Source: Caballeronia sordidicola (GTDB taxonomy: Bacteria > Pseudomonadota > Gammaproteobacteria > Burkholderiales > Burkholderiaceae). Taken from it: a DNA stretch of 64,000 nt. Of this stretch, positions 34,145 through 44,108 are shown in pieces. The number at the start of each line of letters is the position of its first letter. Within the stretch, counting starts at the first letter, position 1. The position numbers and the translations under genes are program-made. The DNA is taken from contig NZ_MTHB01000165.1 in assembly GCF_002220365.1 (NCBI RefSeq), forward strand, positions 1 through 64,000. Reading direction: 5' to 3'. The notes beneath the pieces are model-generated. The model saw nothing but the letters and a program-made list of their open reading frames with translations, was not told where the DNA came from and did not search any database.

Positions 34145-34546
34145 GCGGATTCGTAGAAAAAGTAAGCGGTAAAAACGGGTTGCGACGGGTTTACCCGCTG
34201 CCCGCGCCGCGTCTCCGGAAAACAGACTATGCGGGGCAACAGATAACCATCATAACCATGCCGGGTATCTGGACGCCCTGCCGAGCGCGACGCAAATCGT
34301 CCTTCGCCCGCCAGCCGTGGCTTCACCGCGCCACACGCGATATTAAGGCACTCGCGGCATATCAGCGCGGCTAAGGGGGCCATACGCCAACGTCGACTTG
34401 TTCTCGCTTTTTGCGCCACGTACCTTGAATCACTAATTCGAGGGACACGCTCGGATCAACGCAAATAAATTTGCATGGGACCGGAGTAAGCGCATGGGAC
34501 CAGAGTCAGCGCCAACTCCCGGTCGACATATGGAGACAGAAACGAC
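34145..34546. other. gene-free stretch upstream of the NCS2 permease
   Basis: No recognisable gene in about 400 bases. It contains the permease promoter and leader. At 34473-34510 there is a 19-base tandem duplication starting GCATGGGACC with two mismatches between copies, about 40 bases before the start codon. Confidence 0.4.
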
Positions 34547-35920
34547 ATGGCATCAAACCAGGTTCATCCGTGCGACGAACGGTTACCCGCCGCCCAGTTG
34601 CTTACGCTCGGCATTCAGCATGTACTCGTGATGTACGCGGGCGCCGTCGCGGTCCCGCTGATTCTCGGCGCGGCACTGAAGCTGCCGAAAGACCAGATCG
34701 CGTTCCTCATCAGCGCCGATTTGTTTTCGTGCGGCGTCGCGACCCTCATCCAGACGTTAGGCCTTTGGATCTTCGGCATCCGCTTGCCGGTCATCATGGG
34801 CTGCACGTTCGCGGCCGTCGGCCCGATGGTCGCCATCGGCACGAATCCGGGGCTCGGCATTCTCGACATATTCGGCGCGACGATCGCGGCGGGTATCGTG
34901 GGGATCTTTCTCGCACCGATGATCGGAAAGTTGCTGCGATTCTTTCCTCCCGTGGTGGTCGGCACGGTGATCGCGGTGATCGGTTTGTCGCTGATGGGCG
35001 TGGGTATCAACTGGGCGGCCGGCGGTGTCGGCAATCCAGAGTATGGCAATCCGGTTTATCTGCTGCTGGCGCTTGTCGTGCTCACGCTGATCCTGATGAT
35101 CAACAAGTTTGCACGCGGGTTTATCGCGAATATTTCGGTGTTGCTGGGCATCGTGGCGGGGTTCGGGATTGCCATGTCGCTTGGCCGAGTCGATCTCAAC
35201 GGCGTGACGAGCGCGCCTTGGGTCGGCATCGTGCTGCCGTTTCACTTCGGCCTGCCGCACTTCGACCCGCTTTCCATTGCAACGATGATCATCGTCATGT
35301 TCGTCACGTTCATCGAATCGACGGGCATGTTCCTCGCCGTCGGCGACATGGTCGAGCGTCCCGTCGATCAGGATGCGCTGGTGCGCGGACTGAGAGTGGA
35401 TGGATTGGGGACGTTGATTGGCGGGATCTTCAACTCGTTTCCACATACGTCGTTCTCGCAGAACGTTGGCTTGATCGGCGTCACGGGCGTGAAGAGCCGG
35501 TTCGTCTGCGCGACTGGCGGCGTGATCCTCGTGGCGCTCGGGTTGTTTCCGAAAATGGCGCAGGTGGTGGCGTCGGTGCCGCCGTTTGTGCTTGGCGGTG
35601 CGGGTATTGTCATGTTCGGCATGGTCGCGGCGAACGGGATCAAGGTGCTGTCGAAGGTCGACTTCGTCAAGAACCACCACAACCTGTTTATCGTCGCGGT
35701 GAGTATCGGCTTGGGGCTCGTGCCGGTCGTCGCGCCGAAGTTCTTCTCGCAGTTACCGCATGCGCTGGAACCGATCCTGCATAGCGGGATCTTGCTGGCG
35801 TCGGTGTCGGCGGTGCTGTTGAATATCGTGTTCAACGGGGTGAAGAAGGAACGCGAAGCGACGTGTGCAATCCGTCATGCCGGAAGGGATTTTGATGGGA
35901 CGGCGAAGGTTGAGCACTGA
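34547..35920 (+). CDS. NCS2-family purine (xanthine/urate) permease
   Basis: A 457-aa inner-membrane symporter of the nucleobase:cation symporter-2 family. Hydrophobic helices throughout; the family signatures LTLGIQHVLVMYAGAVAVPL near the start and NSFPHTSFSQNVGLIGVTGV in the middle. The latter motif, with Q-N-V-G, is typical of xanthine/uric acid carriers. GGAGACAGAAACGAC lies before the ATG. No purine-breakdown genes sit next to it. Confidence 0.9.
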   Translation: MASNQVHPCDERLPAAQLLTLGIQHVLVMYAGAVAVPLILGAALKLPKDQIAFLISADLFSCGVATLIQTLGLWIFGIRLPVIMGCTFAAVGPMVAIGTNPGLGILDIFGATIAAGIVGIFLAPMIGKLLRFFPPVVVGTVIAVIGLSLMGVGINWAAGGVGNPEYGNPVYLLLALVVLTLILMINKFARGFIANISVLLGIVAGFGIAMSLGRVDLNGVTSAPWVGIVLPFHFGLPHFDPLSIATMIIVMFVTFIESTGMFLAVGDMVERPVDQDALVRGLRVDGLGTLIGGIFNSFPHTSFSQNVGLIGVTGVKSRFVCATGGVILVALGLFPKMAQVVASVPPFVLGGAGIVMFGMVAANGIKVLSKVDFVKNHHNLFIVAVSIGLGLVPVVAPKFFSQLPHALEPILHSGILLASVSAVLLNIVFNGVKKEREATCAIRHAGRDFDGTAKVEH

Positions 35921-35964
35921 AGGGGTAAGTCGAATCGCTACGAATGCAGGCCTGAGAGACAAAA

Positions 35965-35995
35965 AAAAACCGCAGCCCCAAAAGGTGCGGTTTTT
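35965..35995 (+). terminator. bidirectional rho-independent terminator
   Basis: Arms AAAAACCGCA and TGCGGTTTTT around an 11-base loop, with T-runs in both directions. It lies between two convergent genes, the purine permease and the efflux outer-membrane protein, and can end both transcripts. Confidence 0.85.
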
Positions 35996-36017
35996 CAACA
36001 TCTGAACAACTTACAAC

Positions 36018-37661
36018 TTAACCGGCCGATCCCACTGCTTTCCCGTTGGCATCAACCTGGGGCTTCGCCACCGGCACCAGATGCTGCACCGGCACCAGCT
36101 TCGCAGGACCCGTCGAAGCCGAGCTGACCGTCGTACCGGAAGCCGCAGGCGCGGAAGCCGCCGTCGGCGTGCCGATATCGCGGTAATTCGGCATTGCATC
36201 CGAAGGACGTGGCTGATCGCCCGCATGCTCGACCCAGCCGCCGCCCAGCTCACGATACAAATCGACGAGATTCGTCGCCCGGTTCAGCCGCGCCGTAATC
36301 AGCAACTGCTGCGCGGTGTACAGGTTTGTCTGTGCCGTCAGCACGGCGAGATAGTTGTCCACGCCGTTGCGATATCGCATATCCGACAACTCCAGCCCAC
36401 GAGCCTGCGACTTCACATACGACTCGAGCGCCTTGATCTGCTCGTCGTACGTGCCGCGCGCGGCCAGCCCGTCCGCCACTTCGCGGAACGCCGTCTGAAT
36501 CGCCTTTTCGTAATTCGCGATCTCGATGCGCTTCTGGATCTGAGCCAGATCCAGGTTGGCCAGGTTCGTGCCGCCCTCGAAAATCGGAATCGAGATTTGC
36601 GGTGCGAACGACCACGCCGCCGAACCCGGCTTGAACAACGTACCAAGCGAAGGCGCCAACGTCCCGAAGCTGCCGGTCAGCGAAATCTTCGGGAAAAACG
36701 CCGCGCGCGCGGCACCGATGTTCGCGTTCGCCGCGAGCAGCGAATGCTCCGCCGACACGATATCCGGACGCCGCACAAGCAGGTCCGAAGGCAGCCCGGC
36801 CGGGATATCGGCGAGCAGATTCTGACTGTCGAGCGGCAAGCCCGGCGCCAGATCTGCCGGCAACGGCTCACCGACCAACAGCACCAGCGCATTCTCGGCC
36901 TGCGCCCGCAGACGCAATTGCGACTGCAGGTTGGAGGCGGCCTGCTGCAGGATGCCCTCGGACTGGGTCACGTCGAGTTCGGTGCCCACGCCGTTATCGA
37001 ATTGCAGCTTCGTGATCCGATACGACTCCTGCGCCGTCTTCAACGTGTTGCGCGTGACGGTGAGCTGGTCGTCGTCCGACAGCATGGTCAGGTACTGATC
37101 GGCGACTTGCGACACCAGCGAAATTTCCGCCGCCTTGCGTGTTTCCGCGAGTGCGAAATACTGCTCGAGCGCCTGGTCCTTCAAGCTTTGAATTCGCCCG
37201 AAGAAATCGATTTCCCAGGACGCATTCACACCGACCGAATACTGGTTTGAGATCGTCTGGTTAAACAACGACAGATCCCTCGGCGTGCGCGACTTCGTCT
37301 GCGACCCGACTGCGTCGAGCGTAGGCAGCAACTCGGCACGCGTGATCTGATACTGCGAGCGCGCCGCTGCCACGTTGAGCATGGACACGCGCAGATCGCG
37401 GTTGTTCTTCAGCGCGATTGCAACGATCTGCTGCAAGCGCGCGTCGACGAAGAAATCGCGCCAGCCGATGTCCACCGCCGGCTTTGCCTGCGCCGAGCCG
37501 CTTGGTGCCGCCGACGACGCCGCGTCCGGCTGCTTGTCATAAACCCCGCCCGTCGGGAACGTCTGGTCGACGGGGGGCGCCGGGCGCTCGTACTTCGGCG
37601 CCATCGTGCAGCCAGCCGCAAAAAGCGCGACCGCTGCCGCCATCAAGGAGTGTTTTAGCAT
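36018..37661 (-). CDS. RND efflux outer-membrane lipoprotein (NodT/OprM family)
   Basis: The 547-aa outer-membrane channel of a tripartite efflux pump. Lipoprotein signal MLKHSLMAAAVALFAAGC with the lipidated Cys18. Two OEP repeats with long helices, e.g. LQQIVAIALKNNRDLR and RPDIVSAEHSLLAANANIGAARAAFFP-type text. It has an unusual Ala/Ser/Thr/Val-rich C-terminal extension after ELGGGW. The start was chosen at the signal peptide, two bases after the RND gene stop. Probably OprB of a BpeAB-OprB-like system. Confidence 0.92.
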   Translation of the reverse strand: MLKHSLMAAAVALFAAGCTMAPKYERPAPPVDQTFPTGGVYDKQPDAASSAAPSGSAQAKPAVDIGWRDFFVDARLQQIVAIALKNNRDLRVSMLNVAAARSQYQITRAELLPTLDAVGSQTKSRTPRDLSLFNQTISNQYSVGVNASWEIDFFGRIQSLKDQALEQYFALAETRKAAEISLVSQVADQYLTMLSDDDQLTVTRNTLKTAQESYRITKLQFDNGVGTELDVTQSEGILQQAASNLQSQLRLRAQAENALVLLVGEPLPADLAPGLPLDSQNLLADIPAGLPSDLLVRRPDIVSAEHSLLAANANIGAARAAFFPKISLTGSFGTLAPSLGTLFKPGSAAWSFAPQISIPIFEGGTNLANLDLAQIQKRIEIANYEKAIQTAFREVADGLAARGTYDEQIKALESYVKSQARGLELSDMRYRNGVDNYLAVLTAQTNLYTAQQLLITARLNRATNLVDLYRELGGGWVEHAGDQPRPSDAMPNYRDIGTPTAASAPAASGTTVSSASTGPAKLVPVQHLVPVAKPQVDANGKAVGSAG

Positions 37662-37662
37662 C

Positions 37663-40600
37663 TCAATGTCCTTCCTTGGCCGGGGCAGCCGTGCCGCCTT
37701 GGCCACCATTGCCGCCGTTGCTGTCGCCGTCGTGTTCGTGGTGCGGCGTACCCTTGTCGTGACTGATCTTGCTGATCACCACAAAGAACATCGGGATCAT
37801 GAAAATTGCCAGGAAGGTTGCCGTCAACATCCCACCGATCACGCCCGTACCAATGGCGTGCTGGCTCGATGAACCCGCGCCGTTACTCACTGCAAGCGGC
37901 AACACGCCGAGAATAAATGCCAGCGAGGTCATCAGAATCGGGCGCAACCGCAAGCGCGCCGCTTCCATTGCCGCTTCCACCGTGGTCCTGCCCTGACTGC
38001 GCAGATCGCGTGCGAATTCCACGATCAAAATTGCGTTCTTCGCCGACAACCCCACCGTGGTCAGCAAGCCAACCTGGAAGAACACGTCGTTTTCCAACCC
38101 GCGCAAAGTAGCCGCGAGCAAGGCGCCCAAGATACCGAGCGGTACGACCATGATCACCGAGAACGGAATTGACCAGCTTTCATACAACGCGGCAAGACAC
38201 AAGAACACGACGAGAATCGAGATACCGTACAAGATTGGCGCCTGCGAACCCGACTGCCGTTCCTGCAGCGACAAGCCGGTCCATTCGTAGCCAATACCCG
38301 CCGGCAATTTCGCCGCAATCGCTTCAATAGCCTGCATGGCCTGACCCGTCGACTTGCCTGGAGCCGCCGCACCCTGGATTTCCACCGCGGAAATACCGTT
38401 GTAGCGTTCGAGCTTCGGCGAACCGTAGATCCATTCGCCTGTTCCGAATGCACCGAACGGAACCATTGCTCCAGCGCCATTGCGCACGTACCACTTGTTC
38501 AGGTCTTCCGGGTTCATGCGGAACTGCGCGTCGCCCTGCACGTAGACCTTCTTGATCCGGTTATCGACGTCCAGGAAGTTGTTCACGTACGACGAAGCCC
38601 ATGCGATCGAGAACACCTGGTCGATGGTCGCCGGCGACAGGCCCAGCGCGTTCGCCTTCTCGCGATCCACGTTCACCTTGAACTGCGGCGTGTCGTTCAG
38701 GCCGTTAGGACGAACCTGTGCGAGCGTCGGGTCCTTTGCAGCCATGCCGAGCAGCATGTTGCGCGCTTCCATCAGCTTCGCGTGACCGAGACCCGAGCGA
38801 TCTTCCAACTCGAAGTCGAAGCCCGAAGCCGTACCCAGTTCCGGAATGGACGGCGGGTTGACCGGGAAGATCATCGCGTCCTTGTAGCCTGCGAAGTGCC
38901 CGAACATGCGTCCGACGAGCGCGCCAACCTTCTGGTCCGCATGCTGGCGCAGCCCGTAATCCTTCATCCGCACGAACACGAGGCCCGAGTTCTGGCCGCG
39001 ACCCGCGAAGCTGAAGCCATTCACCGTAAAGACCGCTTCGACGATGTCTTTCTGGTCCGTCAGCAGCCAGTTGGTCACGTCGGCAAGCACCTTGGCCGTG
39101 CGCTCCTGCGTCGAACCCGCCGGCGCCTGAACGAGCACGAACATCGTGCCCTGGTCTTCGTCAGGCAAGAACGACTTCGGCAGGCGCACAAACAGAAAAC
39201 CGACCGCGACAATCACCACCAGATAGATGATGAGCCAACGCCCGGAGCGCTTGATCACGTGCTCCACGCCGCTGTGATACTTGTCCTGACTCTTTGCGAA
39301 AGTGCGGTTGAACCAGCCGAAGAACCCCTTCTTCTCGTCGTGATGACCCTTCTCGATTGGCTTCAGGAGGGTCGCGCACAATGCCGGCGTCAAAATCAAC
39401 GCGGTCAGCACGGACAAGATCATGGCCGCGACGATGGTCAGCGAAAACTGCCGGTAGATCGCGCCCACCGAACCGCCCGAGAACGCCACCGGCACGAACA
39501 CGGCCGACAGCACGAGCGCCACGCCGACCAGCGCGCCGGTAATCTGGTCCATTGCCTTGCGGGTGGCATCCCTTGGAGAGAGGCCCTCCTCGGCCATCAC
39601 CCGCTCGACGTTCTCCACCACCACGATTGCATCGTCCACCAGCAAGCCGATGGCGAGCACCAGCCCGAACATGGAGAGCGTATTGATGGAGAAACCCACC
39701 AGCCCCATGACCGCGAAGGTACCCAACAACACGACCGGCACGGCGATGGTCGGAATCAACGTGGCCCGCAGGTTCTGCAGGAACAGGTACATCACCAGGA
39801 ACACCAGCACGATCCCTTCGATCAGCGTCTTGACCACTTCTTCAATAGACAGCTTCACGAACGGCGTGGTGTCGTACGGATACTTCACGACCAGGCCCGG
39901 CGGGAAGTACTTCGACAGGTCGTCGATCTTCGCGCGCACGGCCTTCGCCGTGTTCAGCGCGTTGGCGCCCGTGGCGAGCTGAATACCGAAACCGGCGGTC
40001 GGCTGACCGTTGTACTTCGTGTCGAAGTTGTAGTTCTCACCGCCCAGCTCGATGCGCGACACGTCCTTCAGCCGCACTTGCGAGCCATCCTGATTCACCT
40101 TCAGCAGGATGTTGCCGAACTGCTCAGGCGTTTGCAGCAGCGTGGCTTCCGTAATGGTCGCCTGCAGCATCTGGCCCGGCACTGCTGGTGTGCCGCCCAA
40201 GCCGCCGCCTGCCACCTGCACGTTCTGTGCGGCAACCGCGTTCGTCACATCGAGCGGCGTCAATGCGAAGTTGTTCAGCTTGGTTGCATCCAGCCAGATC
40301 CGCATGGCGAATTGCGAGCCGAACAACGTCACCGTGCCCACCCCGTCGATACGGCTGATCGGATCTTCGACCTTCGACGCCACGTAGTTGGCGAGGTCGT
40401 AACGGCCCATGCTGCCGTCTGTGGAGACGAACGCCATCACCATCAAGAAGCTGCTGCTCGACTTCGTCACCTTGGAGCCAAGCTGCTGAACGGCTTGCGG
40501 CAAGAGCGGCGTCGCGAGTTGCAGCTTGTTCTGCACCTGCACCTGCGCGATGTCCGGATTCGTGCCGGCCGCGAACGTCAGCGTAATAGTGGCCGTACCG

Positions 40601-40854
40601 GAGTCATCACTGGTGGAAGACAGGTAGAGCAAGTGATCGAGGCCACTCATCTGCTGCTCGATCACCTGCGTTACCGTGTTTTCCACCGTGCTGGCGGACG
40701 CACCCGGGTACGTAGCACTGATCTGAATGGCTGGCGGCGCGATCGTCGGATACTGCGCGACCGGCAAAGTGAAGATCGAAGCGATCCCCGACAGCATCAG
40801 AATAATGGCGATCACCCACGCAAAAATCGGGCGATCGATAAAGAACTTTGCCAT
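37663..40854 (-). CDS. RND efflux transporter permease (AcrB/BpeB-like, HAE1 family)
   Basis: A 1063-aa proton-driven drug pump in the inner membrane. N-terminal MAKFFIDRPIFAWVIAI; motif D GVALVLSAVFVPVAF; helix 4 Asp pair GLLVDDAIVVVENVER; porter and docking domains of full length; a C-terminal half copy ending in ILVEFA. Similar to AcrB, MexB and BpeB. The C-terminus has a His/Gly-rich tail (HHEHDGDSNGG). Middle gene of the operon behind the membrane fusion protein. Probably exports drugs and possibly quorum-sensing signals as in BpeAB; that part is inference. Confidence 0.95.
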   Translation of the reverse strand: MAKFFIDRPIFAWVIAIILMLSGIASIFTLPVAQYPTIAPPAIQISATYPGASASTVENTVTQVIEQQMSGLDHLLYLSSTSDDSGTATITLTFAAGTNPDIAQVQVQNKLQLATPLLPQAVQQLGSKVTKSSSSFLMVMAFVSTDGSMGRYDLANYVASKVEDPISRIDGVGTVTLFGSQFAMRIWLDATKLNNFALTPLDVTNAVAAQNVQVAGGGLGGTPAVPGQMLQATITEATLLQTPEQFGNILLKVNQDGSQVRLKDVSRIELGGENYNFDTKYNGQPTAGFGIQLATGANALNTAKAVRAKIDDLSKYFPPGLVVKYPYDTTPFVKLSIEEVVKTLIEGIVLVFLVMYLFLQNLRATLIPTIAVPVVLLGTFAVMGLVGFSINTLSMFGLVLAIGLLVDDAIVVVENVERVMAEEGLSPRDATRKAMDQITGALVGVALVLSAVFVPVAFSGGSVGAIYRQFSLTIVAAMILSVLTALILTPALCATLLKPIEKGHHDEKKGFFGWFNRTFAKSQDKYHSGVEHVIKRSGRWLIIYLVVIVAVGFLFVRLPKSFLPDEDQGTMFVLVQAPAGSTQERTAKVLADVTNWLLTDQKDIVEAVFTVNGFSFAGRGQNSGLVFVRMKDYGLRQHADQKVGALVGRMFGHFAGYKDAMIFPVNPPSIPELGTASGFDFELEDRSGLGHAKLMEARNMLLGMAAKDPTLAQVRPNGLNDTPQFKVNVDREKANALGLSPATIDQVFSIAWASSYVNNFLDVDNRIKKVYVQGDAQFRMNPEDLNKWYVRNGAGAMVPFGAFGTGEWIYGSPKLERYNGISAVEIQGAAAPGKSTGQAMQAIEAIAAKLPAGIGYEWTGLSLQERQSGSQAPILYGISILVVFLCLAALYESWSIPFSVIMVVPLGILGALLAATLRGLENDVFFQVGLLTTVGLSAKNAILIVEFARDLRSQGRTTVEAAMEAARLRLRPILMTSLAFILGVLPLAVSNGAGSSSQHAIGTGVIGGMLTATFLAIFMIPMFFVVISKISHDKGTPHHEHDGDSNGGNGGQGGTAAPAKEGH

Positions 40855-40882
40855 GAAACAGGCTCCCTTTTATTGCGCCTGA

Positions 40883-42157
40883 CTACGCGCCTGATGCCGC
40901 GGATGCGGGTGCCGGATTGCTCGAAGCCGCCGCGCCGCTTGCGCCAGCGTCCGCTGCCGCCGGAGCCGCGCCTGACGCCGCGCCCGGAGCAGCACCGGAA
41001 GCCGGTTGAGCCGCCTCGGCCGGAAGCTGTGCATCGACAGGCTTGACCGTTGCACCTGGCCGCGCTTTTTCCGTCCCCTGCACGATCACGCGATCGCCCG
41101 GGTTCAGGCCGCTATCCACAACCCACTTGTCGCCGTAGGTACCCGACGTCACCAGCTGGCGCAACGCCACCTTGTTGTCCGGACCGACCACGAGTGCCGT
41201 CGGCTGGCCCTTCTGGTCATGCGTCACGCCGACTTGCGGGACCACCAGCGCCTTGTCGTTCACACCTTCGTCGATACGCGCTCGCACGAACATGCCCGGC
41301 AGCAGCACGCGGTCCTTGTTCGGGAAAATCGCGCGCACCGTGACCGAACCGGTGCCCTGGTCCACGCTCACGTCGGAGAACTGCAGCTTGCCCGGTTCCG
41401 AAAACGTACGGCCGTCCTCCAGGATCAGCGTGACCTTGGCGGCATTGACGCCACCGGTCTGCAAGCGCCCTTCCTGAATGTCGCGGCGCAGCTTCAGGCC
41501 GTCCACGCTCGATTGCGTCAGGTCGACATAAACCGGATCGAGTTGCTGAACCGTGGTCAGCAGCGTAGCGGCGCTAGCCTGCACGTAAGCGCCAGGCGTG
41601 ACCTGCGACAAACCTGTGCGACCCGTGATCGGCGACACTACGTCCGTATAACCGAGGTTGATCTGCGCGGTGTCGACAGCGGCCTTGCCCGACGCAACGT
41701 CGGCCGCGGCTTGACCTTGAGTTGCCACGGCGTTGTCGTAGTCCTGCTTGCTGACCGCGTTTGCCGCGACGAGGATCTTGTAGCGCGCCGCCAGGGCGTT
41801 CTGGGTCACCAGATTGGCCTGCGCCTTGGCGAGCGTTGCCTTGGCGGTATTCAGGGCCGCGATGTACGGCGCCGGATCAATCTTGTAGAGCCGCTGGCCC
41901 GCCTTCACTTCCGCGCCTTCCGTGAATTCACGGCGCAGCACAATGCCGTCGACCCGTGCACGAACCTGGGCGACGAGGAATGCGCTCGTGCGGCCAGGCA
42001 GTTCGCTCACGACAGGAACAGTGGTGGGTTGGACAGTGACGACCCCGACTTCGGGTGTCTGGGGCGGCGGTGCTGATGGTTTTTGTCCGCAGGCTGCAAG
42101 AATCACGGCAGCCGTCGCGGCACTGATTAAGCGGAATGGAACCCGTTCGACGCGCAT
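40883..42157 (-). CDS. RND efflux periplasmic adaptor (membrane fusion protein, AcrA-like)
   Basis: A 424-aa adaptor that links pump and channel. Lipoprotein signal RLISAATAAVILAACG; lipoyl halves AFLVAQVRARVDGIVLRRE and GYTDVVSPITGRTGLSQVTPG around the helical hairpin; beta-barrel and membrane-proximal domains; an Ala/Pro/Ser-rich tail of about 50 residues. The ATG directly before the signal peptide is used; an in-frame longer form would spoil it. First gene of the efflux operon, divergent from the TetR gene. Confidence 0.93.
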   Translation of the reverse strand: MRVERVPFRLISAATAAVILAACGQKPSAPPPQTPEVGVVTVQPTTVPVVSELPGRTSAFLVAQVRARVDGIVLRREFTEGAEVKAGQRLYKIDPAPYIAALNTAKATLAKAQANLVTQNALAARYKILVAANAVSKQDYDNAVATQGQAAADVASGKAAVDTAQINLGYTDVVSPITGRTGLSQVTPGAYVQASAATLLTTVQQLDPVYVDLTQSSVDGLKLRRDIQEGRLQTGGVNAAKVTLILEDGRTFSEPGKLQFSDVSVDQGTGSVTVRAIFPNKDRVLLPGMFVRARIDEGVNDKALVVPQVGVTHDQKGQPTALVVGPDNKVALRQLVTSGTYGDKWVVDSGLNPGDRVIVQGTEKARPGATVKPVDAQLPAEAAQPASGAAPGAASGAAPAAADAGASGAAASSNPAPASAASGA

Positions 42158-42609
42158 GGAGCGACCTCTGTCAAAGACTGAGATTGAAATAAGTGCGCGG
42201 CCGCCTTCTACGGGCGGGCCGCTACGAGCGTCTGGAGACGCTTTACCAGTAACCAGTGGGCGCAAAAACCGGTGGCCCGACCATCATTCGTCCGCAGCGC
42301 CTGGAGCCGTCTCTGTGTACGGCTGCCGCTGACAACGGCCAAGGGACGGGCCACGCGGACGGACGGCGGAATGAAAGCTGTGTCGGATATTAACCGGTCA
42401 GTGCTACTTGGGCTATCGTTGGACGGATGGTATTGTATATACATTCACGGACGAACGTAAAAGAGACGATCGTACGTGAACAAGAGCAGTGCGAGGGGAA
42501 TCGTCTCGAAGGACTGGCGAACGATGAACAAAAGCATGACGTCGCTGCAGTGCAGTATAAGACGGCGGTAACTCTACCGCTTGGCAGGCAAGCTGGAACC
42601 CACGAAATA
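42158..42609. promoter_or_regulatory. divergent control region of efflux operon and tetR gene
   Basis: About 450 bases without a supported gene. It must contain both promoters; the AT-rich stretch at about 42425-42465 and the palindrome in it are the best candidates. An open frame upstream of the TetR ATG is leader, not homologous sequence. Confidence 0.5.
42440..42459 (+). promoter_or_regulatory. candidate TetR-family operator
   Basis: The inverted repeat TACATTC-ACGGAC-GAACGTA has one mismatch in the arms and resembles the AcrR/TtgR operator type (TACATTC half-sites). It lies between the tetR gene and the pump genes. Confidence 0.5.
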
Positions 42610-43260
42610 ATGGTCAGACGAACCAAGGAAGAAGCGGCAGAGACGCGCAATAGTATTCTCGATGCAGCAGAACGGGTTTTTTTCGAGAAAGGCGTTTCGC
42701 GCACCACACTGGCCGACATCGCGCTGGAGGCCGGCGTTACGCGCGGCGCAATCTATTGGCACTTTGCGAACAAAGGCGACCTGTTCACCGCCATGTTCGA
42801 CCGCAGCCTGTTACCGCTTGATGAACTGATCCAGGCAACGCTCGACACCAAGGAGGCCGATCCGCTTGGCCGGATCCGCGACATCTTCATCTGGTGCATG
42901 CGCAATATCGCGCTCGACGAGCAGCGCCGGCGCGTATTCGACATCCTGTTTTTAAAGTGTGAGTTCGTGGAAGACATGGGGCCGGTGCGCGAACGGCATC
43001 AGACGAACATGCGCGAGGGGAAAGAGAACATCGAGCGCGGACTGCGCAATGCGGTTGATAAAGGCCAGTTGCCGGCCATGCTCGATACGCACCACGCCAC
43101 CACCATCCTGCACGCGCTCTTCACCGGCATTCTTTACGATTCGCTGATGTGGCCCGAGAGCATCGATCTCAAGAATGACGCCGAACGCCTGATCGATTCC
43201 TGTTTCGACGTCATGCGCTACAGCCCCCACATGCTGCTGCATCCAGACAAATCCATTTAG
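42610..43260 (+). CDS. TetR-family repressor of the RND pump (BpeR/AcrR-like)
   Basis: A 216-aa repressor. The N-terminal helix-turn-helix RTTLADIALEAGVTRGAIYWHFANKGDLF is the AcrR/TtgR type, and the C-terminal ligand domain matches TetR_C_2 proteins (ERGLRNAVDKGQLP, LHALFTGILYDSLMWP). The start MVRRTKEEAAETRN is the family start. Divergent from the adaptor gene, so it probably represses the operon and is released by pump substrates. Confidence 0.9.
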   Translation: MVRRTKEEAAETRNSILDAAERVFFEKGVSRTTLADIALEAGVTRGAIYWHFANKGDLFTAMFDRSLLPLDELIQATLDTKEADPLGRIRDIFIWCMRNIALDEQRRRVFDILFLKCEFVEDMGPVRERHQTNMREGKENIERGLRNAVDKGQLPAMLDTHHATTILHALFTGILYDSLMWPESIDLKNDAERLIDSCFDVMRYSPHMLLHPDKSI

Positions 43261-43294
43261 TCGGGCCTCGGGTCAGCCGGGTGCACGCACAGTG

Positions 43295-44059
43295 CTACCG
43301 CAGACCGTAGCGCTGCGCGAGAAACAGGAACACGGCGACACAGCAGATCATCGCGGCCCACGCCCATGCGGGCAGGCTGTGCGGATGCGGATGGCGAGGC
43401 GCGTGACCCGGTAGCCGGTGGCGCAATACGCCGCCAATCGCGTCGGCCGTCGCCGCCGCGCGGGACTTTTCCGTTGCCGGGGTGGCGTGCCGGGAAAACG
43501 CCGCCGACATGGAGATCGGCCGCAAGAACACATGGCGGCGCGAAACCGCCGGTTCGGGCACAACCGCGGACGGCTGGCCATGCTTTGCGCGCACGACTTC
43601 GCAGAATTCGATAAAAAAATCGTCGGCGACTTCCCGCAGCGAGTTCTCGATCTGGCGTGCCGGCAAACCTGCCAGCGGGCCGGTAAGCGTCGCCCAGACG
43701 GTGTATTCGATCCACGTCGATGCGCCGTTCGCGTCCGGGATCAGCGCCACGGCGATTTGTCCGCGCAACGATCCCACGCCTTCGCCGCGGGCCTTGAAAC
43801 TGAGGGTTTGCGCGTCGACATCGCCGGATTGGCCATCATGGCGCGGCAAACGGGTAGCGTCGGCAACGTGTGCCCGGATCGTGTAGTGCGCCCGCAACGC
43901 GCCAAGCGGGACCGTCAAGCGCAACGTGTATTCGCCGCCGGCCAGACGCACCAGGGATTCGCAGTTATCGATACTCGCGCGCACGAGCGCAAGATCTCCC
44001 AATGCCTCGCGCACCTGAGCGGGTTCGAGCGGAATGCGTAAGGCATCGGCTACTTCCAT
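43295..44059 (-). CDS. CoxG-family (SRPBCC) protein with C-terminal membrane helix
   Basis: A 254-aa protein. The first 150 residues form a CO-dehydrogenase-subunit-G-like SRPBCC domain (IPLEPAQVREALGD, GEYTLRLTVPLGALRAHYTIRA, ENSLREVADDFFIEFCEVV). A linker rich in Pro/Arg/His follows, then one membrane helix (AWAAMICCVAVFLFLAQ). No CO dehydrogenase genes are nearby. A GGGAGGG site precedes the ATG chosen. CoxG proteins anchor or assist molybdenum enzymes; the partner here is unknown. Confidence 0.8.
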   Translation of the reverse strand: MEVADALRIPLEPAQVREALGDLALVRASIDNCESLVRLAGGEYTLRLTVPLGALRAHYTIRAHVADATRLPRHDGQSGDVDAQTLSFKARGEGVGSLRGQIAVALIPDANGASTWIEYTVWATLTGPLAGLPARQIENSLREVADDFFIEFCEVVRAKHGQPSAVVPEPAVSRRHVFLRPISMSAAFSRHATPATEKSRAAATADAIGGVLRHRLPGHAPRHPHPHSLPAWAWAAMICCVAVFLFLAQRYGLR

Positions 44060-44108
44060 CGGGCCCTCCCCAGCATGGCGCCCACTGTTTTCATTTCGAC
44101 CTGGCGTG

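Noticed and set aside
38782..41046. Very long open frame on the plus strand opposite the RND pump gene
   Set aside because: It is antisense to a clearly conserved AcrB-like gene, is rich in Arg and His as expected from the high-GC complement, and resembles no protein family.
43257..43715. Alternative minus-strand frame over the CoxG-like gene
   Set aside because: It overlaps the conserved CoxG frame and lacks any domain pattern.
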